Assembly: GCA_031551515.1 (NCBI GenBank)
Contig: JAVBNL010000031.1
Span: 1-64,000, forward strand
Direction: 5' to 3'
From: FLUQ01 sp031551515
Lineage (GTDB): Bacteria > Desulfobacterota > Desulfovibrionia > Desulfovibrionales > Desulfovibrionaceae
DNA length: 64,000 nucleotides
In this document: positions 36,776-45,921 of the stretch, piece after piece
Layout: each line of letters begins with the position of its first letter
Numbering within the stretch: position 1 is the first letter of the stretch
Position numbers and translations under genes: made by a program
The notes under the pieces: model-generated
What the model was told of the DNA's origin: nothing
What the model saw: the letters and a program-made list of their open reading frames with translations, nothing else
Database searches by the model: none

Positions 36776-37900
36776 CTATTTCCCCCTCGGCGACCAGGTT
36801 ACGAAGCGCTCGCCCTTGAGCAGGCGGGCAAGGCCCAAAAGCGCGGCAAGGCCCTGAACCATGAACAGCCAGGCCAGCCGCCCCATGCGGCCGCCCTTGC
36901 TTTGAGCCCCCAGCCACGCGGCGAGAAGGATGGCGACTGTTCCGGCGAGCGTCAGCGACGCAAGAGCGCCGGGCAGATACAGCGCGATAATAACGGCCGC
37001 GCCCAGGGCGGGCAGGGCCAGCCAGCGCAAGATTTTGTGCGAGAAAAATTGCCAGAGAAAACCCCAGCGGCCTGCGCGCAGCAGCAGGGGCGCATAGCGC
37101 ATGGCGATGAGCCAGGATTGGGCCATGATGCGGGTCTGCCGGGCGAGTTCCGAGCCGCCGTCTTCGTCGTTTGCCGCCTCCGTCGCCAGGGCCGTGGGCG
37201 CGGCAACGGTTTTTTTCCCTGCCAGCACGGCCTGCACGGGGTGCAAAAGGTCGTTGATGCATTCCGGCGGCAACGGCGCATACAGCTCGCGCCGCAGGGC
37301 GTACACGGCCCCGTCCGCCCCGACTATGCCCCACAGCCGCCCTTCGCGTTCTTTGATCCATTCTTCGTACCGGCGGTACAGGCTGCCCGCGTTTTCACGG
37401 CCGTTTTCGTCCAGGTACAGACTGCGGCCCCCGGCCAGGCCCGTTTCGGGGTCGGCGAAGGCCGCAGCCAGTTGCTGGACGCAATCAGGACGCAGCATGG
37501 TATCGGCGTCGGTGAAGAAGAGAATGTCGTTTGAAGAAAGCGAAGCGGCCAGATTGAGGGCGCTCGTTTTGCCTTTGCGCCCTTCCTGGCGCAGCAGGCG
37601 GATGCGGCCGCCCAGATAGGGGGCGGCCAGAGTTTCGGTGGCGTCTGTGCTGCCGTCTGAGACGAGAATAAGTTCCAGCTTTTCCGGCGGATAGTCGAGT
37701 GTCAGGAAGTTTTCGATTTTCGCCGTGATGGCGGCTTCTTCATTGTAGACGGACAGCAGCATGCTGACGGAAGGCAAGAGCGTTACGCCTTTCACAGGTT
37801 GCGGCGCGGGCCGGGTCGGAGCCAAAAGGGCCAGCACAAGCGGGTAGAGAACGAAGGCATACAGCGGCAGGCCAAGGCAAGCGCAGAGCAGTATGGTCAT
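36776..37900 (-). CDS. Membrane-bound family 2 glycosyltransferase
   Basis: A 374-residue enzyme with an N-terminal membrane segment (ILLCACLGLPLYAFVLYPLV), a GT-A domain (SMLLSVYNEEAAI, LVSDGSTDATE, LFFTDADTML, VGADGAVYALRRELY) and C-terminal membrane segments. The order resembles polymer-type or lipid-linked sugar transferases. AAAAGGAGGG before the ATG at 37900 fixes the start. It overlaps the previous gene by four bases. Confidence 0.92.
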   Translation of the reverse strand: MTILLCACLGLPLYAFVLYPLVLALLAPTRPAPQPVKGVTLLPSVSMLLSVYNEEAAITAKIENFLTLDYPPEKLELILVSDGSTDATETLAAPYLGGRIRLLRQEGRKGKTSALNLAASLSSNDILFFTDADTMLRPDCVQQLAAAFADPETGLAGGRSLYLDENGRENAGSLYRRYEEWIKEREGRLWGIVGADGAVYALRRELYAPLPPECINDLLHPVQAVLAGKKTVAAPTALATEAANDEDGGSELARQTRIMAQSWLIAMRYAPLLLRAGRWGFLWQFFSHKILRWLALPALGAAVIIALYLPGALASLTLAGTVAILLAAWLGAQSKGGRMGRLAWLFMVQGLAALLGLARLLKGERFVTWSPRGK

Positions 37901-39147
37901 ATGCCCTCCTTTTGCCGTTCGGCCCTCGCCGCCGCGGGCGGGGAAATGTTGTTCAGCATGGCGCAGACGGCGCGGCAATCGGCCTCGTTTGCCTGGTCGT
38001 GGGTGGGCAGGGTGATAAGCCGCCGGGCCAGCAGCCGCGCGCCGGGGTAGCCGCCGCCGTCCAGATGCGGGCGTAGCGCGGGCAGCGCGTCGAGAGAAAG
38101 GGGAAAGCCCCGGCTTATGCCCAGGCGGCGGCAGGCGGGAGATGCCGGGTCAAGGCACGCCCCTTCATCTTCCGATCCTTGCGGCAGGACGGGGTAGCGC
38201 AGATACAGGGGATTCGCACCCGGCTGCGGCGTGATGTGCCGCCACAGGGCGGGGTCCAGGTTATTTTGATACAGGCCGGCTTTTTCTGCGCGCTGCCTGT
38301 TGGCGCGGGGCAGTTCCGTCAGGGCGAATGCCGCCAGCCCCGCCTGAAAAGGCGTGAGAGGGGCATCGCGGAAATGGGTATCGAAAATAGAGGCCCCAAG
38401 CCCCAGAAAAGGGAGCGATGCGGGCAGGCGGTACAAAGACGGCCTGCGGAGCAGCCAGAGGGCCAGGGCTTTCGCTATGATGCGCTTTTCCGCCGGGCGG
38501 GGATTGCTGTCCGCGAAAAGGGGGCGCAGCAGTTCGGCCAGGTTCGGGTCGCGGGTGACAAGAATGCCGCCGTCAACCGCGGTCAGCGGCTTGGCCCGGC
38601 CCAGGCTGAAAACGCCCGCGTCGCCCATGGTTCCGGCCGCTTTGCCGTTCACGCTCGTCCCCAGAGCCTGAGCCGCGTCATCCACCAGTGTGGCCCCGGC
38701 CTCACGGCACAGCGCGGCCAGGGTCGCAAGGTCAAAGGGGTAGCCGAACTGATGCACGGCCACCAGCGCCAGGGTTCGCCCGGATAGGGCCCGGCGCAAG
38801 CTTTCCATATCCGGCGTCAGACTGTGGGGCATGACGTCGTACAGGCTGACCCGGCACCCGGCGCGAACCACGGCGGCGGGCAGGGAATAGGAGGCGTAGG
38901 CGGGCAGCAGCACCTGGTCCCGCTCCGGGTTTTTGCGGCGCAGGGCGGTGAGCAGCCGGGCCAGGGCGGCGCGGCCGCTTCCGGCGAAAAACACGTACGG
39001 CACGTCCAAAAGGCGAGCCACTTCGTCCCGCAGGGGCGCAAAGGCGCCCTCTCCCGCCGTGCGGGCGGCCAGCCCCCGCCGGATGCCGGTGGGGCTGATG
39101 GAAGCTCCGCCCGGCGGGAGCATGCGCCATGCGTTCAGGGGATGCAT
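37897..39147 (-). CDS. DegT/DnrJ/EryC1/StrS-type aminotransferase
   Basis: A 416-residue PLP-dependent enzyme that transaminates keto-sugars. Visible motifs are GSGRAALARLL near the N-terminus, LVDDAAQALGTSVNGKAAG and the PLP-lysine segment FSLGRAKPLTAVDGGILVT. The family more often reads EDCAQ and TxGEGG at these places, so it is a divergent member. GAGGA eight bases upstream supports MHPLNAW at 39147; it overlaps the FemAB gene end by 13 bases. Its presence suggests an amino sugar, possibly the acceptor for the neighbouring ATP-grasp or acyltransferase. Confidence 0.85.
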   Translation of the reverse strand: MHPLNAWRMLPPGGASISPTGIRRGLAARTAGEGAFAPLRDEVARLLDVPYVFFAGSGRAALARLLTALRRKNPERDQVLLPAYASYSLPAAVVRAGCRVSLYDVMPHSLTPDMESLRRALSGRTLALVAVHQFGYPFDLATLAALCREAGATLVDDAAQALGTSVNGKAAGTMGDAGVFSLGRAKPLTAVDGGILVTRDPNLAELLRPLFADSNPRPAEKRIIAKALALWLLRRPSLYRLPASLPFLGLGASIFDTHFRDAPLTPFQAGLAAFALTELPRANRQRAEKAGLYQNNLDPALWRHITPQPGANPLYLRYPVLPQGSEDEGACLDPASPACRRLGISRGFPLSLDALPALRPHLDGGGYPGARLLARRLITLPTHDQANEADCRAVCAMLNNISPPAAARAERQKEGI

Positions 39148-40181
39148 CGCACTATCCTCGGGCCGAGCAGCCTTGTCAGGCCCAGCGGCAGTTTTTTCCA
39201 AACGGCGGTTGCCAGGCGGAACTTGGGGTTGCTGGTGGTCAGGTCGGGCAATTGGCGGCCCGGCGGCAGCAGATAATCCCAGCACAGGGGCTTTTCGTGC
39301 GCGCCCCATTGGGCCTTGAAGCGTAACGGCCCGCTGCCCGGGCTGGAACGGCCGAAATCGAAAAGCGACAGCCCTTGCAGGGCGGCCTGGCGTATGGCTT
39401 CCCAATACAGCAGGTTATTGGGACACAGCTGCCGGAAAGCGGGCAGGGAAGAGGCCCAGGGTATTTCCATTGTCGTGCCGTGGGTATAGGTGATCCCGGC
39501 GGCAAGTGTTTTTTCGCCCTGCCGCACGCTGATGATGCGAACGGCGCCGGGCAGGCGGCGCAGCACGGCGGCGAAGAAATTCTTGCCGTACACCGGCGTG
39601 CCCAGCGCGCGCATGTTGACGCAGAAGACTTCGTAAAATTCGTTCAGCAGATCCGCCCCGCCCGTTTCCGTTTGCAGGCCGTTTTTTTGTGCTTTACGCA
39701 CCTGGTTGCGCACTTTGTCTTTAAAGCCGTTCCACATGCTGTCTGGGTCGGGGGCAAGTTGCAGCAGCATGGTTACCTTGTGGCCCCGGCCGGGCATATC
39801 CACCCGGGCTGCGCCGAAGCGGCGCAACTCGACGCTGCGGGCCGAAAGATCGCGCATCAGCTCTTCCGCCTTGCGCAGCAGAACGGCGGTGCTGTGGGCG
39901 TCTTCAGCCAGCACGCCGCCGTAGTTCACAAAGGGCATGGAGACCAGAAAACGGCCGAACAGTCTGCCCGCCACCAGCACCAGAGGCAGCACGCCCCGTA
40001 TAACGCCGTCCCTGTAAGCGGCCAAAGGATACGCGGGGTGGCCGAACGCGTCCTGAATAATCGCGCACCAGACCATGCCGTGGTAGGCGCTGGCCTCCGG
40101 ACGCGAGGCGACGAAGGCATCCCAGGCCTTGCAATCGCTTGCATCGGCGGCGGAAAGAACGCGCACGGTCGTTTCAGGCAT
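39135..40181 (-). CDS. FemAB-like protein of the PEP-CTERM/exosortase system
   Basis: A 348-residue double-GNAT protein. It has the typical opening (DCKAWDAFVASRPEASAYHG), the central RNQVRKAQKNGLQTE and the second-domain TLAAGITYTHGTTMEIPWAS with NNLLYWEAIRQAALQGLSLFDFGRSS. FemAB relatives transfer amino acids from aminoacyl-tRNA; the exosortase-linked branch has no proven substrate. It overlaps the deacetylase by eight bases. Confidence 0.92.
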   Translation of the reverse strand: MPETTVRVLSAADASDCKAWDAFVASRPEASAYHGMVWCAIIQDAFGHPAYPLAAYRDGVIRGVLPLVLVAGRLFGRFLVSMPFVNYGGVLAEDAHSTAVLLRKAEELMRDLSARSVELRRFGAARVDMPGRGHKVTMLLQLAPDPDSMWNGFKDKVRNQVRKAQKNGLQTETGGADLLNEFYEVFCVNMRALGTPVYGKNFFAAVLRRLPGAVRIISVRQGEKTLAAGITYTHGTTMEIPWASSLPAFRQLCPNNLLYWEAIRQAALQGLSLFDFGRSSPGSGPLRFKAQWGAHEKPLCWDYLLPPGRQLPDLTTSNPKFRLATAVWKKLPLGLTRLLGPRIVRCIP

Positions 40182-41025
40182 CCGCTCTTACCCCCGTCAG
40201 CACGGACCCCATAGAGGCGAAGCTGTGCCGGGTGAAAAGGTGGCGCAATTTCGCTTCCGTGGTTTCCAGGTTCAGGTAGTGGCGAAACCGGGACTTCAGG
40301 GCGGCCTTGATGCGCGGTTGGTCCGGGTCTATTTCCCAGGGGTGGAAATAGAGCATGCAGGGCCGCCCTTCGCCGTTGAGTTTGCGAAACGCGGCGGAGA
40401 TCCACTTTGCGGGCAGCAGCCGCAGATACCCGCCCCCGGCCACCGGCAAATTGACCCGTTTGCCCGCGATGCCTATGGATAAGGTTGTGGGCGGAAATTC
40501 CATGATGGAGCCGCCTTCCCGCTCAATGCGGTGGGGGAATCGCTTGGCGCCGGGCATGCCGTAGATGTCGTGCTGAATGGGAAAAATGCTGGAGTCGTAA
40601 GAAAAGCCCGCGTTAATCAGTACATCCAGTGCCCACAGCGTTTTCGCGGTGATGGTGTAGCTGGGCGCGCGGTATCCGTCCACCGGCTGGCCGGAGATGT
40701 CTTGCAGCAGCTTTCGCGCGCGGGTCACGTCGCGATTGAACGCGCGCGGGCTCATGCCCGTTATGCGCTGATGCGAATAGCCGTGGCAGGCGACTTCATG
40801 CCCGCTTGCCGCGATGCGCTTCACCAGCGCCGGGTGGCGCCTGGCGATCCAGCCCAGCACGAAGAAGGTGCCGCGCAGACCCCAGTAATCCAGAATATCA
40901 AGCACCCGGCCGGTATTGCGCAGCGCCCGCTGGGGCAGGTTTTCCCACTGGCTGCGGCAGATGTGTTTTTCAAATGCGCTGACGTGGAAATAATCTTCAA
41001 CGTCGATGGTAAGGGCGTTACGCAT
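40174..41025 (-). CDS. Polysaccharide deacetylase of the XrtA/PEP-CTERM system (DUF3473 type)
   Basis: A 283-residue NodB-fold enzyme beginning MRNALTIDVEDYFHVSAFE, the hallmark start of this exosortase-associated family. The metal and catalytic motifs TIDVEDY, HEVACHGYSHQRI and GYRAPSYTIT are present, and the family-specific C-terminal domain shows FHPWEIDPDQP and HYLNLETTEAKLRHL. There is no signal peptide. It is expected to deacetylate GlcNAc in the repeat unit or its precursor. Confidence 0.93.
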   Translation of the reverse strand: MRNALTIDVEDYFHVSAFEKHICRSQWENLPQRALRNTGRVLDILDYWGLRGTFFVLGWIARRHPALVKRIAASGHEVACHGYSHQRITGMSPRAFNRDVTRARKLLQDISGQPVDGYRAPSYTITAKTLWALDVLINAGFSYDSSIFPIQHDIYGMPGAKRFPHRIEREGGSIMEFPPTTLSIGIAGKRVNLPVAGGGYLRLLPAKWISAAFRKLNGEGRPCMLYFHPWEIDPDQPRIKAALKSRFRHYLNLETTEAKLRHLFTRHSFASMGSVLTGVRADA

Positions 41026-41051
41026 ACAAACCTCGGCTGTAAAACGACGAC

Positions 41052-42380
41052 CTAAAATTGCATATAAAATTCAAGCATCACTCTGTTGACGCTGTATGAT
41101 CCGCCGCCGTAGTGATCGCCATAATATTGCGCGTCGGAACGTGAAACGTCGGCGTACTTGTATCTGTAGGACAGACTTATCCAGGCATTTTCATCCAATT
41201 GATACTTGAGCCCCGCGTCGGCATAGGTCCACGAGCTTCCCGTGTCGCGGTCTTCGGCCATATCCATGCTGCCGCCGGCATTGAAGGTCAGGCGGTCGGA
41301 AAGGCCGTAGGTGTACCGGATATAGGGCCGCCACGCGTTGCTGCGGGAAGAGGAATCCGCCCCGCCGTCATAGATGTGGTACGAGATGCCCACGGCAAGC
41401 AAAGAACGGTCAAAGGTTTTTCTCCAGGTGACGCCGTATTCGGTGTGCCGCAGGCTGTCTCCCGTATAGGGGTCGTCCGTGAAATCCATGAGTGCCTTGA
41501 GGCCGAATTCGCTGCGGCCCACGCGCTGGGTGAGCTCCAGCAGGGCATAGGGGGCCAGGCTGTTTTTGCCGTCGTCGTAAGCAGTATATGCGGGACCGGC
41601 CAGCGCCTTGACGCTGAGGTCTTCGGTCACGGCGTAACTGCCGCCTATCTGGACCTGGTAGCGGTAGAAGCTGTTGTCCTCGCCGCTGACGTCGGATTCG
41701 CCCTGGTTGCGGGTCACATCGGCGTTGGCCATCAGCGCCAGTTTGTCCGTCAGCTCGTGCATGAGGTTGGTGAATACGGTGTGCTGCTGGCTGGCATTGG
41801 TGTTGAAGTCGTAATCGCTGCCGGAACGCGGAAAAAAATTGTCTCTGCCGCGCCCGTCGTCGTTTTTGCTGTAGCGCAGGTCGGTAAACCGGTAACCCAC
41901 GCGCATGTTGAAACGTTCCGTGGGGTTCAGGGAAAAGTAGGGGGAAACCGTGAACCGGTTGCGGTTCACCTGGTTGCGGGTGGAATCGCCTTCGTACACC
42001 TCGCCGCGCCGGGCGCTGCGGTATACGGGCTGCAAGTCTTCCTGCACGTCTATGAAAAAGAGGTTTTCCACTATTTCACCCAATACGGAGGCGTTCAGAT
42101 AGTGCGCATAGTCGTCATAATCCGTGCCCTTCACGTGAAACTGATAGTCGCCTTTGTAGCTGACCTGGCCCTGCACCCTGCCGCCCGCGTGCCGCAGCAG
42201 GAGTGACGGCTTGATGTGCGTTATCAGGTCCGATTTCGGGTTTTTGGCTGTTTCTCTGACGTTGTCGTTGAATTCCGCGCCGAAGCCGATTCCGGCTTCC
42301 CCCTGGGTTTCGCCGCACAGCGCCGGGGGGGCCTGCAAGAGGGCAAGGCAAAGGCAGATGCAGAAGAGTGAACAGCGCAT
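41052..42380 (-). CDS. PEP-CTERM system-associated outer-membrane beta-barrel protein
   Basis: A 442-residue protein with a signal peptide (MRCSLFCICLCLALLQ, cleavage near LCG-ET) and then alternating beta-strands to the terminal FYMQF, an outer-membrane barrel signature. The family is conserved next to exosortase ATPase and kinase genes and likely forms part of the outer-membrane export path. The start at 42380 has GGAG eight bases upstream; the longer start at 42395 has none. Confidence 0.87.
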   Translation of the reverse strand: MRCSLFCICLCLALLQAPPALCGETQGEAGIGFGAEFNDNVRETAKNPKSDLITHIKPSLLLRHAGGRVQGQVSYKGDYQFHVKGTDYDDYAHYLNASVLGEIVENLFFIDVQEDLQPVYRSARRGEVYEGDSTRNQVNRNRFTVSPYFSLNPTERFNMRVGYRFTDLRYSKNDDGRGRDNFFPRSGSDYDFNTNASQQHTVFTNLMHELTDKLALMANADVTRNQGESDVSGEDNSFYRYQVQIGGSYAVTEDLSVKALAGPAYTAYDDGKNSLAPYALLELTQRVGRSEFGLKALMDFTDDPYTGDSLRHTEYGVTWRKTFDRSLLAVGISYHIYDGGADSSSRSNAWRPYIRYTYGLSDRLTFNAGGSMDMAEDRDTGSSWTYADAGLKYQLDENAWISLSYRYKYADVSRSDAQYYGDHYGGGSYSVNRVMLEFYMQF

Positions 42381-42411
42381 AAGAGCTCCGTGCATAAGTA
42401 AGCGTCGCGTT

Positions 42412-43569
42412 TCATCCGCCGCCGGAAACGAAAGGCGAAAAGCCCGTTCCGTTTTGCGTCCCGTTTTGCCGCGCATGTGTTTGACCGGCCGACTGTATGC
42501 CCGCCAGGTCGGGGGGGGGCATTCCCAGACCTTTCATCAGGCACAGCAATATTTTTTCCACATGACCCAGCCCCGCGCGCAGCGCGGCCAGTTCACGGCG
42601 CTGCCCCGCAGCGCTTTTTTCAAAACTTTCCTGGCGTTGCCCCAACCCGGCGACGGCCGTCATCAGCACTTCGATTTTGAGTTGCAGCGCCGCCAGTTCC
42701 GCGTCATCCGCTTCCCGGCGGGGGTGGTTTTCCTCCGCCGGCCTGGCCTCGGGCCAGAACTGAGCTTCAAAATCCAGGTGGACCAGCAAATCGCGCAGCT
42801 GTTGCGCGGAGATTTCGCGCCCGCCGGAAGTGAAGGCGTCCAGCAAGATGTAGTCGCACAAAATGTTGATCAGCCTGGGAATGCCCCTGGCCGCGGCGTG
42901 AACGATCTCGAGGCTGCCCGGCAGCCAGGCCACGGCGTCCCGGTTTCCCGCCAGTTCCAGGCGGTGCAGAATGTAGCCCGCGCTTTCTTCCGCGCTGAGA
43001 GGCAAAAGATGGCAGTGCACCAGAATGCGCTGCCGCAACTGGATAAGCTCGGGCGAGCACAGGCGGTCGCGCAGTTCCGGCTGCCCCACCAGGATGATTT
43101 GCAGCAGTTTCGCGTGATCCGTCTCCAGGTTGGAGAGCAGGCGTATTTCCTCAAGCAGGTCCGGCCCCAGGTTTTGCGCTTCGTCGATAATCAGTACGGA
43201 ACGGCGCCCGGCGGCGTATTGCTCTATCAGAAACGCGTTGAGGTCGCGCAGCATCGCTGCTTTGTCGCCGCCGGAATGGGGCAGGCCGAAATCGTCGTTG
43301 ATCAGCCGGATGAGCTGCTCGGCGTTGACCCGGGTGTTGAAGACCTTGGCCATGGTGACGCGGCCGGGCAGTTTGCGCAGCAGGCTGCGGATCAGCGTGG
43401 TTTTTCCCGCGCCCACTTCGCCCGTCAGCAGGATGAAGCCGGAATGCTCCTGCAGGCCGTATTCCAGATAGGCCAGCGCTTTCTTGTGCACGGCGCTGGG
43501 GAATAAAAAGCTGGGGTCGGGCAGAAGCTCGAACGGCTTGGCATGTAAGGCGAAGTGTTGCAGGTACAT
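42412..43569 (-). CDS. XrtA/PEP-CTERM system-associated ATPase (ExeA/GspA-like)
   Basis: A 385-residue AAA ATPase starting MYLQHFALHAKPFELLPDP. Walker A is LTGEVGAGKTTL near residue 52 and Walker B is SVLIIDEAQNL. It belongs with the ExeA-type ATPases found in each exosortase EPS locus, probably driving assembly of the export machinery. After about residue 290 the tail is charged, with a predicted coiled coil (ALQLKIEVLMTAV to VEKILLCL). It starts eight bases after the kinase gene. Confidence 0.92.
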   Translation of the reverse strand: MYLQHFALHAKPFELLPDPSFLFPSAVHKKALAYLEYGLQEHSGFILLTGEVGAGKTTLIRSLLRKLPGRVTMAKVFNTRVNAEQLIRLINDDFGLPHSGGDKAAMLRDLNAFLIEQYAAGRRSVLIIDEAQNLGPDLLEEIRLLSNLETDHAKLLQIILVGQPELRDRLCSPELIQLRQRILVHCHLLPLSAEESAGYILHRLELAGNRDAVAWLPGSLEIVHAAARGIPRLINILCDYILLDAFTSGGREISAQQLRDLLVHLDFEAQFWPEARPAEENHPRREADDAELAALQLKIEVLMTAVAGLGQRQESFEKSAAGQRRELAALRAGLGHVEKILLCLMKGLGMPPPDLAGIQSAGQTHARQNGTQNGTGFSPFVSGGG

Positions 43570-43576
43570 GGCGGCC

Positions 43577-44398
43577 TCAATAGCTGTAGCTGAGGTTGAA
43601 GACTTCTTTTTCCGGCCCGTAGTTGCCCACATCGTTGTAAACGAGGCCCAGCAAAGAGCTGCTGTCGAGGCATTGCAGCGCCGATTCCAGGTGGTTTTTG
43701 CTGGTCACGTTTTCGCGCACCACCAACAGCGTCCCGTCCACCGCGCGGCTGAGCGCGCGCGTTTCCGCGAAGGGCAAAATGGGGGCGGTGTCGATGATGA
43801 TGATGCGGTCCGGGTAGCGCCGTTTCATTTCCAGCAGCAGGCTTTGCATGCGGTTGGAAGAGAAAAGCTCCGGCGGGCTGGCCACGGGATTGCCGGCGGG
43901 CAGAAAAGACAACCTGCCCAGGCCCGTGCGGATAAGCGCCTCGCCGAAATCCAGATCGTGCAGCAAACAATCCGCAAGGCCCGGTCCCCGTTGCAGGCTG
44001 AGCATGCGGTGGCAATTGGGCGCGCGCATGTCCGCGTCGATAAGCAGGGCGGTGTGGTCGAACTCATAGGCGAGAGCCAGCGCCAGGTTGCACGAGATCA
44101 GCGTTTTGCCTTCGTTGCGCATGGGGCTGGTGACCATGAACAAATTGATGCCGTTTTTCTTGCTCAGGCTGAGCAGGCGTTCTTTAAGCAGGCGGTATTC
44201 TTCGCCCATCAAACTGTCGCTCAGCCCCGCCGCCAAAAGCGGCGCGGGGGCCGCGGCCGTCTTGTTCGCAGCCGGTGCGATCGGCGCGGCCGGGGGCGTT
44301 TGAACGGCCTTTTCCGGCGCGGCCGGTGCGACCGGTGCGCTATTTTCGCGGCAGGCTTCCTGCCGGGCTTTTTCCAGGGCTTTTTCGATAACGCTCAT
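43577..44398 (-). CDS. XrtA-associated tyrosine autokinase (BY-kinase, CpsD/CapB-like)
   Basis: A 273-residue cytoplasmic kinase starting MSVIEKALEKARQEA, the conserved opening of this subfamily. A Pro/Ala-rich linker (about 20-60) precedes the kinase domain. Walker A reads SPMRNEGKTLISCNLA, Walker A' is LLIDADMRAPNCH and Walker B is IIIDTAPIL. The terminal NLSYSY provides a short tyrosine cluster. It controls chain length with the adjacent Wzz-like protein. GGAG nine bases upstream fixes the start. Confidence 0.93.
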   Translation of the reverse strand: MSVIEKALEKARQEACRENSAPVAPAAPEKAVQTPPAAPIAPAANKTAAAPAPLLAAGLSDSLMGEEYRLLKERLLSLSKKNGINLFMVTSPMRNEGKTLISCNLALALAYEFDHTALLIDADMRAPNCHRMLSLQRGPGLADCLLHDLDFGEALIRTGLGRLSFLPAGNPVASPPELFSSNRMQSLLLEMKRRYPDRIIIIDTAPILPFAETRALSRAVDGTLLVVRENVTSKNHLESALQCLDSSSLLGLVYNDVGNYGPEKEVFNLSYSY

Positions 44399-44414
44399 GG
44401 GTACTCCGGCGGCC

Positions 44415-45920
44415 TCAGGCAAAGACCCGTTCCGCATAGTGGATGACTTTTTCCACGTAAGGCAGATTCAAGAATTCAAGAAGCGCGATGCCGCAGGCGG
44501 CAAACAGCAACGCGGCCGTGGCGTATACCACGCCGCGCCGGCGGCGTTTGCCGCGGCGATACGCGGGCATGGAAAGGCGCGGCAAAAGGGCTAGCACTTC
44601 ATGCCCGTAACCCGTCACGTCGTGACGGGACCGGATCGTGCCGCGTGCCAGATCGGCCAGAAACAAGATGCCCGCGGCCAACCCCAGCCCGAGGCAGATG
44701 CCGCCCACGATGATCAGCGGACGCTTGGGCGAGACGAAGCGCACGGGCAGAACCGCGGCGTCGATGACGTTGAAGGTCACGGCTTTGTCTTGCAGTTCCA
44801 TCTGCTTGGAGACTTCCGATTGTCCAAGCCGGGCGACAAGCTGGTGGTAAATGGCGGTTTCGTTCTGTTTGCGCTGCTCAAGCTCCGCAAGTTCGGTGCG
44901 TATGGCGGGCAACTCCTGCAAGTCTTTGACGCCCAGATCAAGCTTGGCTTTCAGGTTTTTTTCGGTCTCTTGCAGTGATTGCAGCTCCACCTGGATTTTT
45001 TGCTGTTCCGCGCTGTATTCCGCTTTCGCCGCCTCGCCGTCGCCGTTTTCGGCAATGCCCGCTTTCAGCGCTCTGATTTCTTCTTTCGTGCGCGTAACGG
45101 CGGGGTGCCGCTCGGTATAGGTGCCCAGCAGGGTTTGCAGGCGCAGTTCCTTTTCCTGCAACTGTATGCGCATTCTGGAACCGGTTCCGGCCAGTTCCAG
45201 CTTGGCCAGGCGCTCGTCTTTCTGAATGCGGATAGATTCAAGCCGTTCTTCGGTTTCCTTTATCTGCTGGCGCAAAAGCTGTTCGTTCAGGCCGAGGTAC
45301 ATGCCCCTGCGGGCTTTGAAGGCGTCGATATCCTGCTGGGCCTGCTCAATACGCTTTTGATAGACCAGTATCTGGTCGGAGAGAAAGGAAGTGGCCTCAA
45401 ACGATTCTTTGCGTTTGGATGCGGTGCTTTCTTCAATGTACTGGCGGATGATGGTGTTCACGAAATCGCGCGCCAGCGCCGGGTTGTCATCGGTATAGCT
45501 GATGAAAAAGAGGCCCTTTTGCTCTTCGCGGGTGATGGTGACGTTGGCCCGCAGGGCGGTCACCAGCCGTTCTTTCTGCTCGGGCGTCTTCGCGTTTAGG
45601 TCCATGTCCAGCATGGAAGCGACGGAGAGCAGCCGGTTGCGGCTGAGGAGCGAAACATTGAGAATGCGCAGCTTTGCGTCCATGGACGGGGTCACGGCGA
45701 TGCCTTTGACCAGGTCGCTGACAACGTTCTGTTCCACAGAGACCGTGGACGTGGCCTGGTATTTTTTAGGCCAGGCATAGCTGCACGCCAGCGCCCCCAG
45801 AACCACGGCCGCCGTGATAAGGCAAAAAGCCGTGGAATGCGACAGGAGCAGGCTGCGATAGCGGCGCAGGTCCATGCCGCCTTCATTGGGGCGCTGCGGA
45901 CCGGGCTTGGGTGCGGACAT
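44415..45920 (-). CDS. XrtA system chain-length determinant (Wzz-like)
   Basis: A 501-residue inner-membrane protein with two transmembrane segments, one near residues 30-50 (STAFCLITAAVVLGALACSY) and one near 430, separated by a long periplasmic coiled coil (about 190-350, heptad-rich, ELRLQTLLGTYTERHP). A GxxL-type segment follows (RFVSPKRPLIIVGGICLG). The layout matches polysaccharide co-polymerases working with a separate tyrosine kinase. Start 45920 lies one base after the export gene; MDLRRYRS at 45875 is an alternative. Confidence 0.93.
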   Translation of the reverse strand: MSAPKPGPQRPNEGGMDLRRYRSLLLSHSTAFCLITAAVVLGALACSYAWPKKYQATSTVSVEQNVVSDLVKGIAVTPSMDAKLRILNVSLLSRNRLLSVASMLDMDLNAKTPEQKERLVTALRANVTITREEQKGLFFISYTDDNPALARDFVNTIIRQYIEESTASKRKESFEATSFLSDQILVYQKRIEQAQQDIDAFKARRGMYLGLNEQLLRQQIKETEERLESIRIQKDERLAKLELAGTGSRMRIQLQEKELRLQTLLGTYTERHPAVTRTKEEIRALKAGIAENGDGEAAKAEYSAEQQKIQVELQSLQETEKNLKAKLDLGVKDLQELPAIRTELAELEQRKQNETAIYHQLVARLGQSEVSKQMELQDKAVTFNVIDAAVLPVRFVSPKRPLIIVGGICLGLGLAAGILFLADLARGTIRSRHDVTGYGHEVLALLPRLSMPAYRRGKRRRRGVVYATAALLFAACGIALLEFLNLPYVEKVIHYAERVFA

Positions 45921-45921
45921 C

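Noticed and set aside
36774..37361. N-terminal extension of the ATP-grasp frame
   Set aside because: It lies in another frame of the glycosyltransferase gene, is Arg/Pro/Gly-rich, and the ATP-grasp fold begins at MRTILITSAG.
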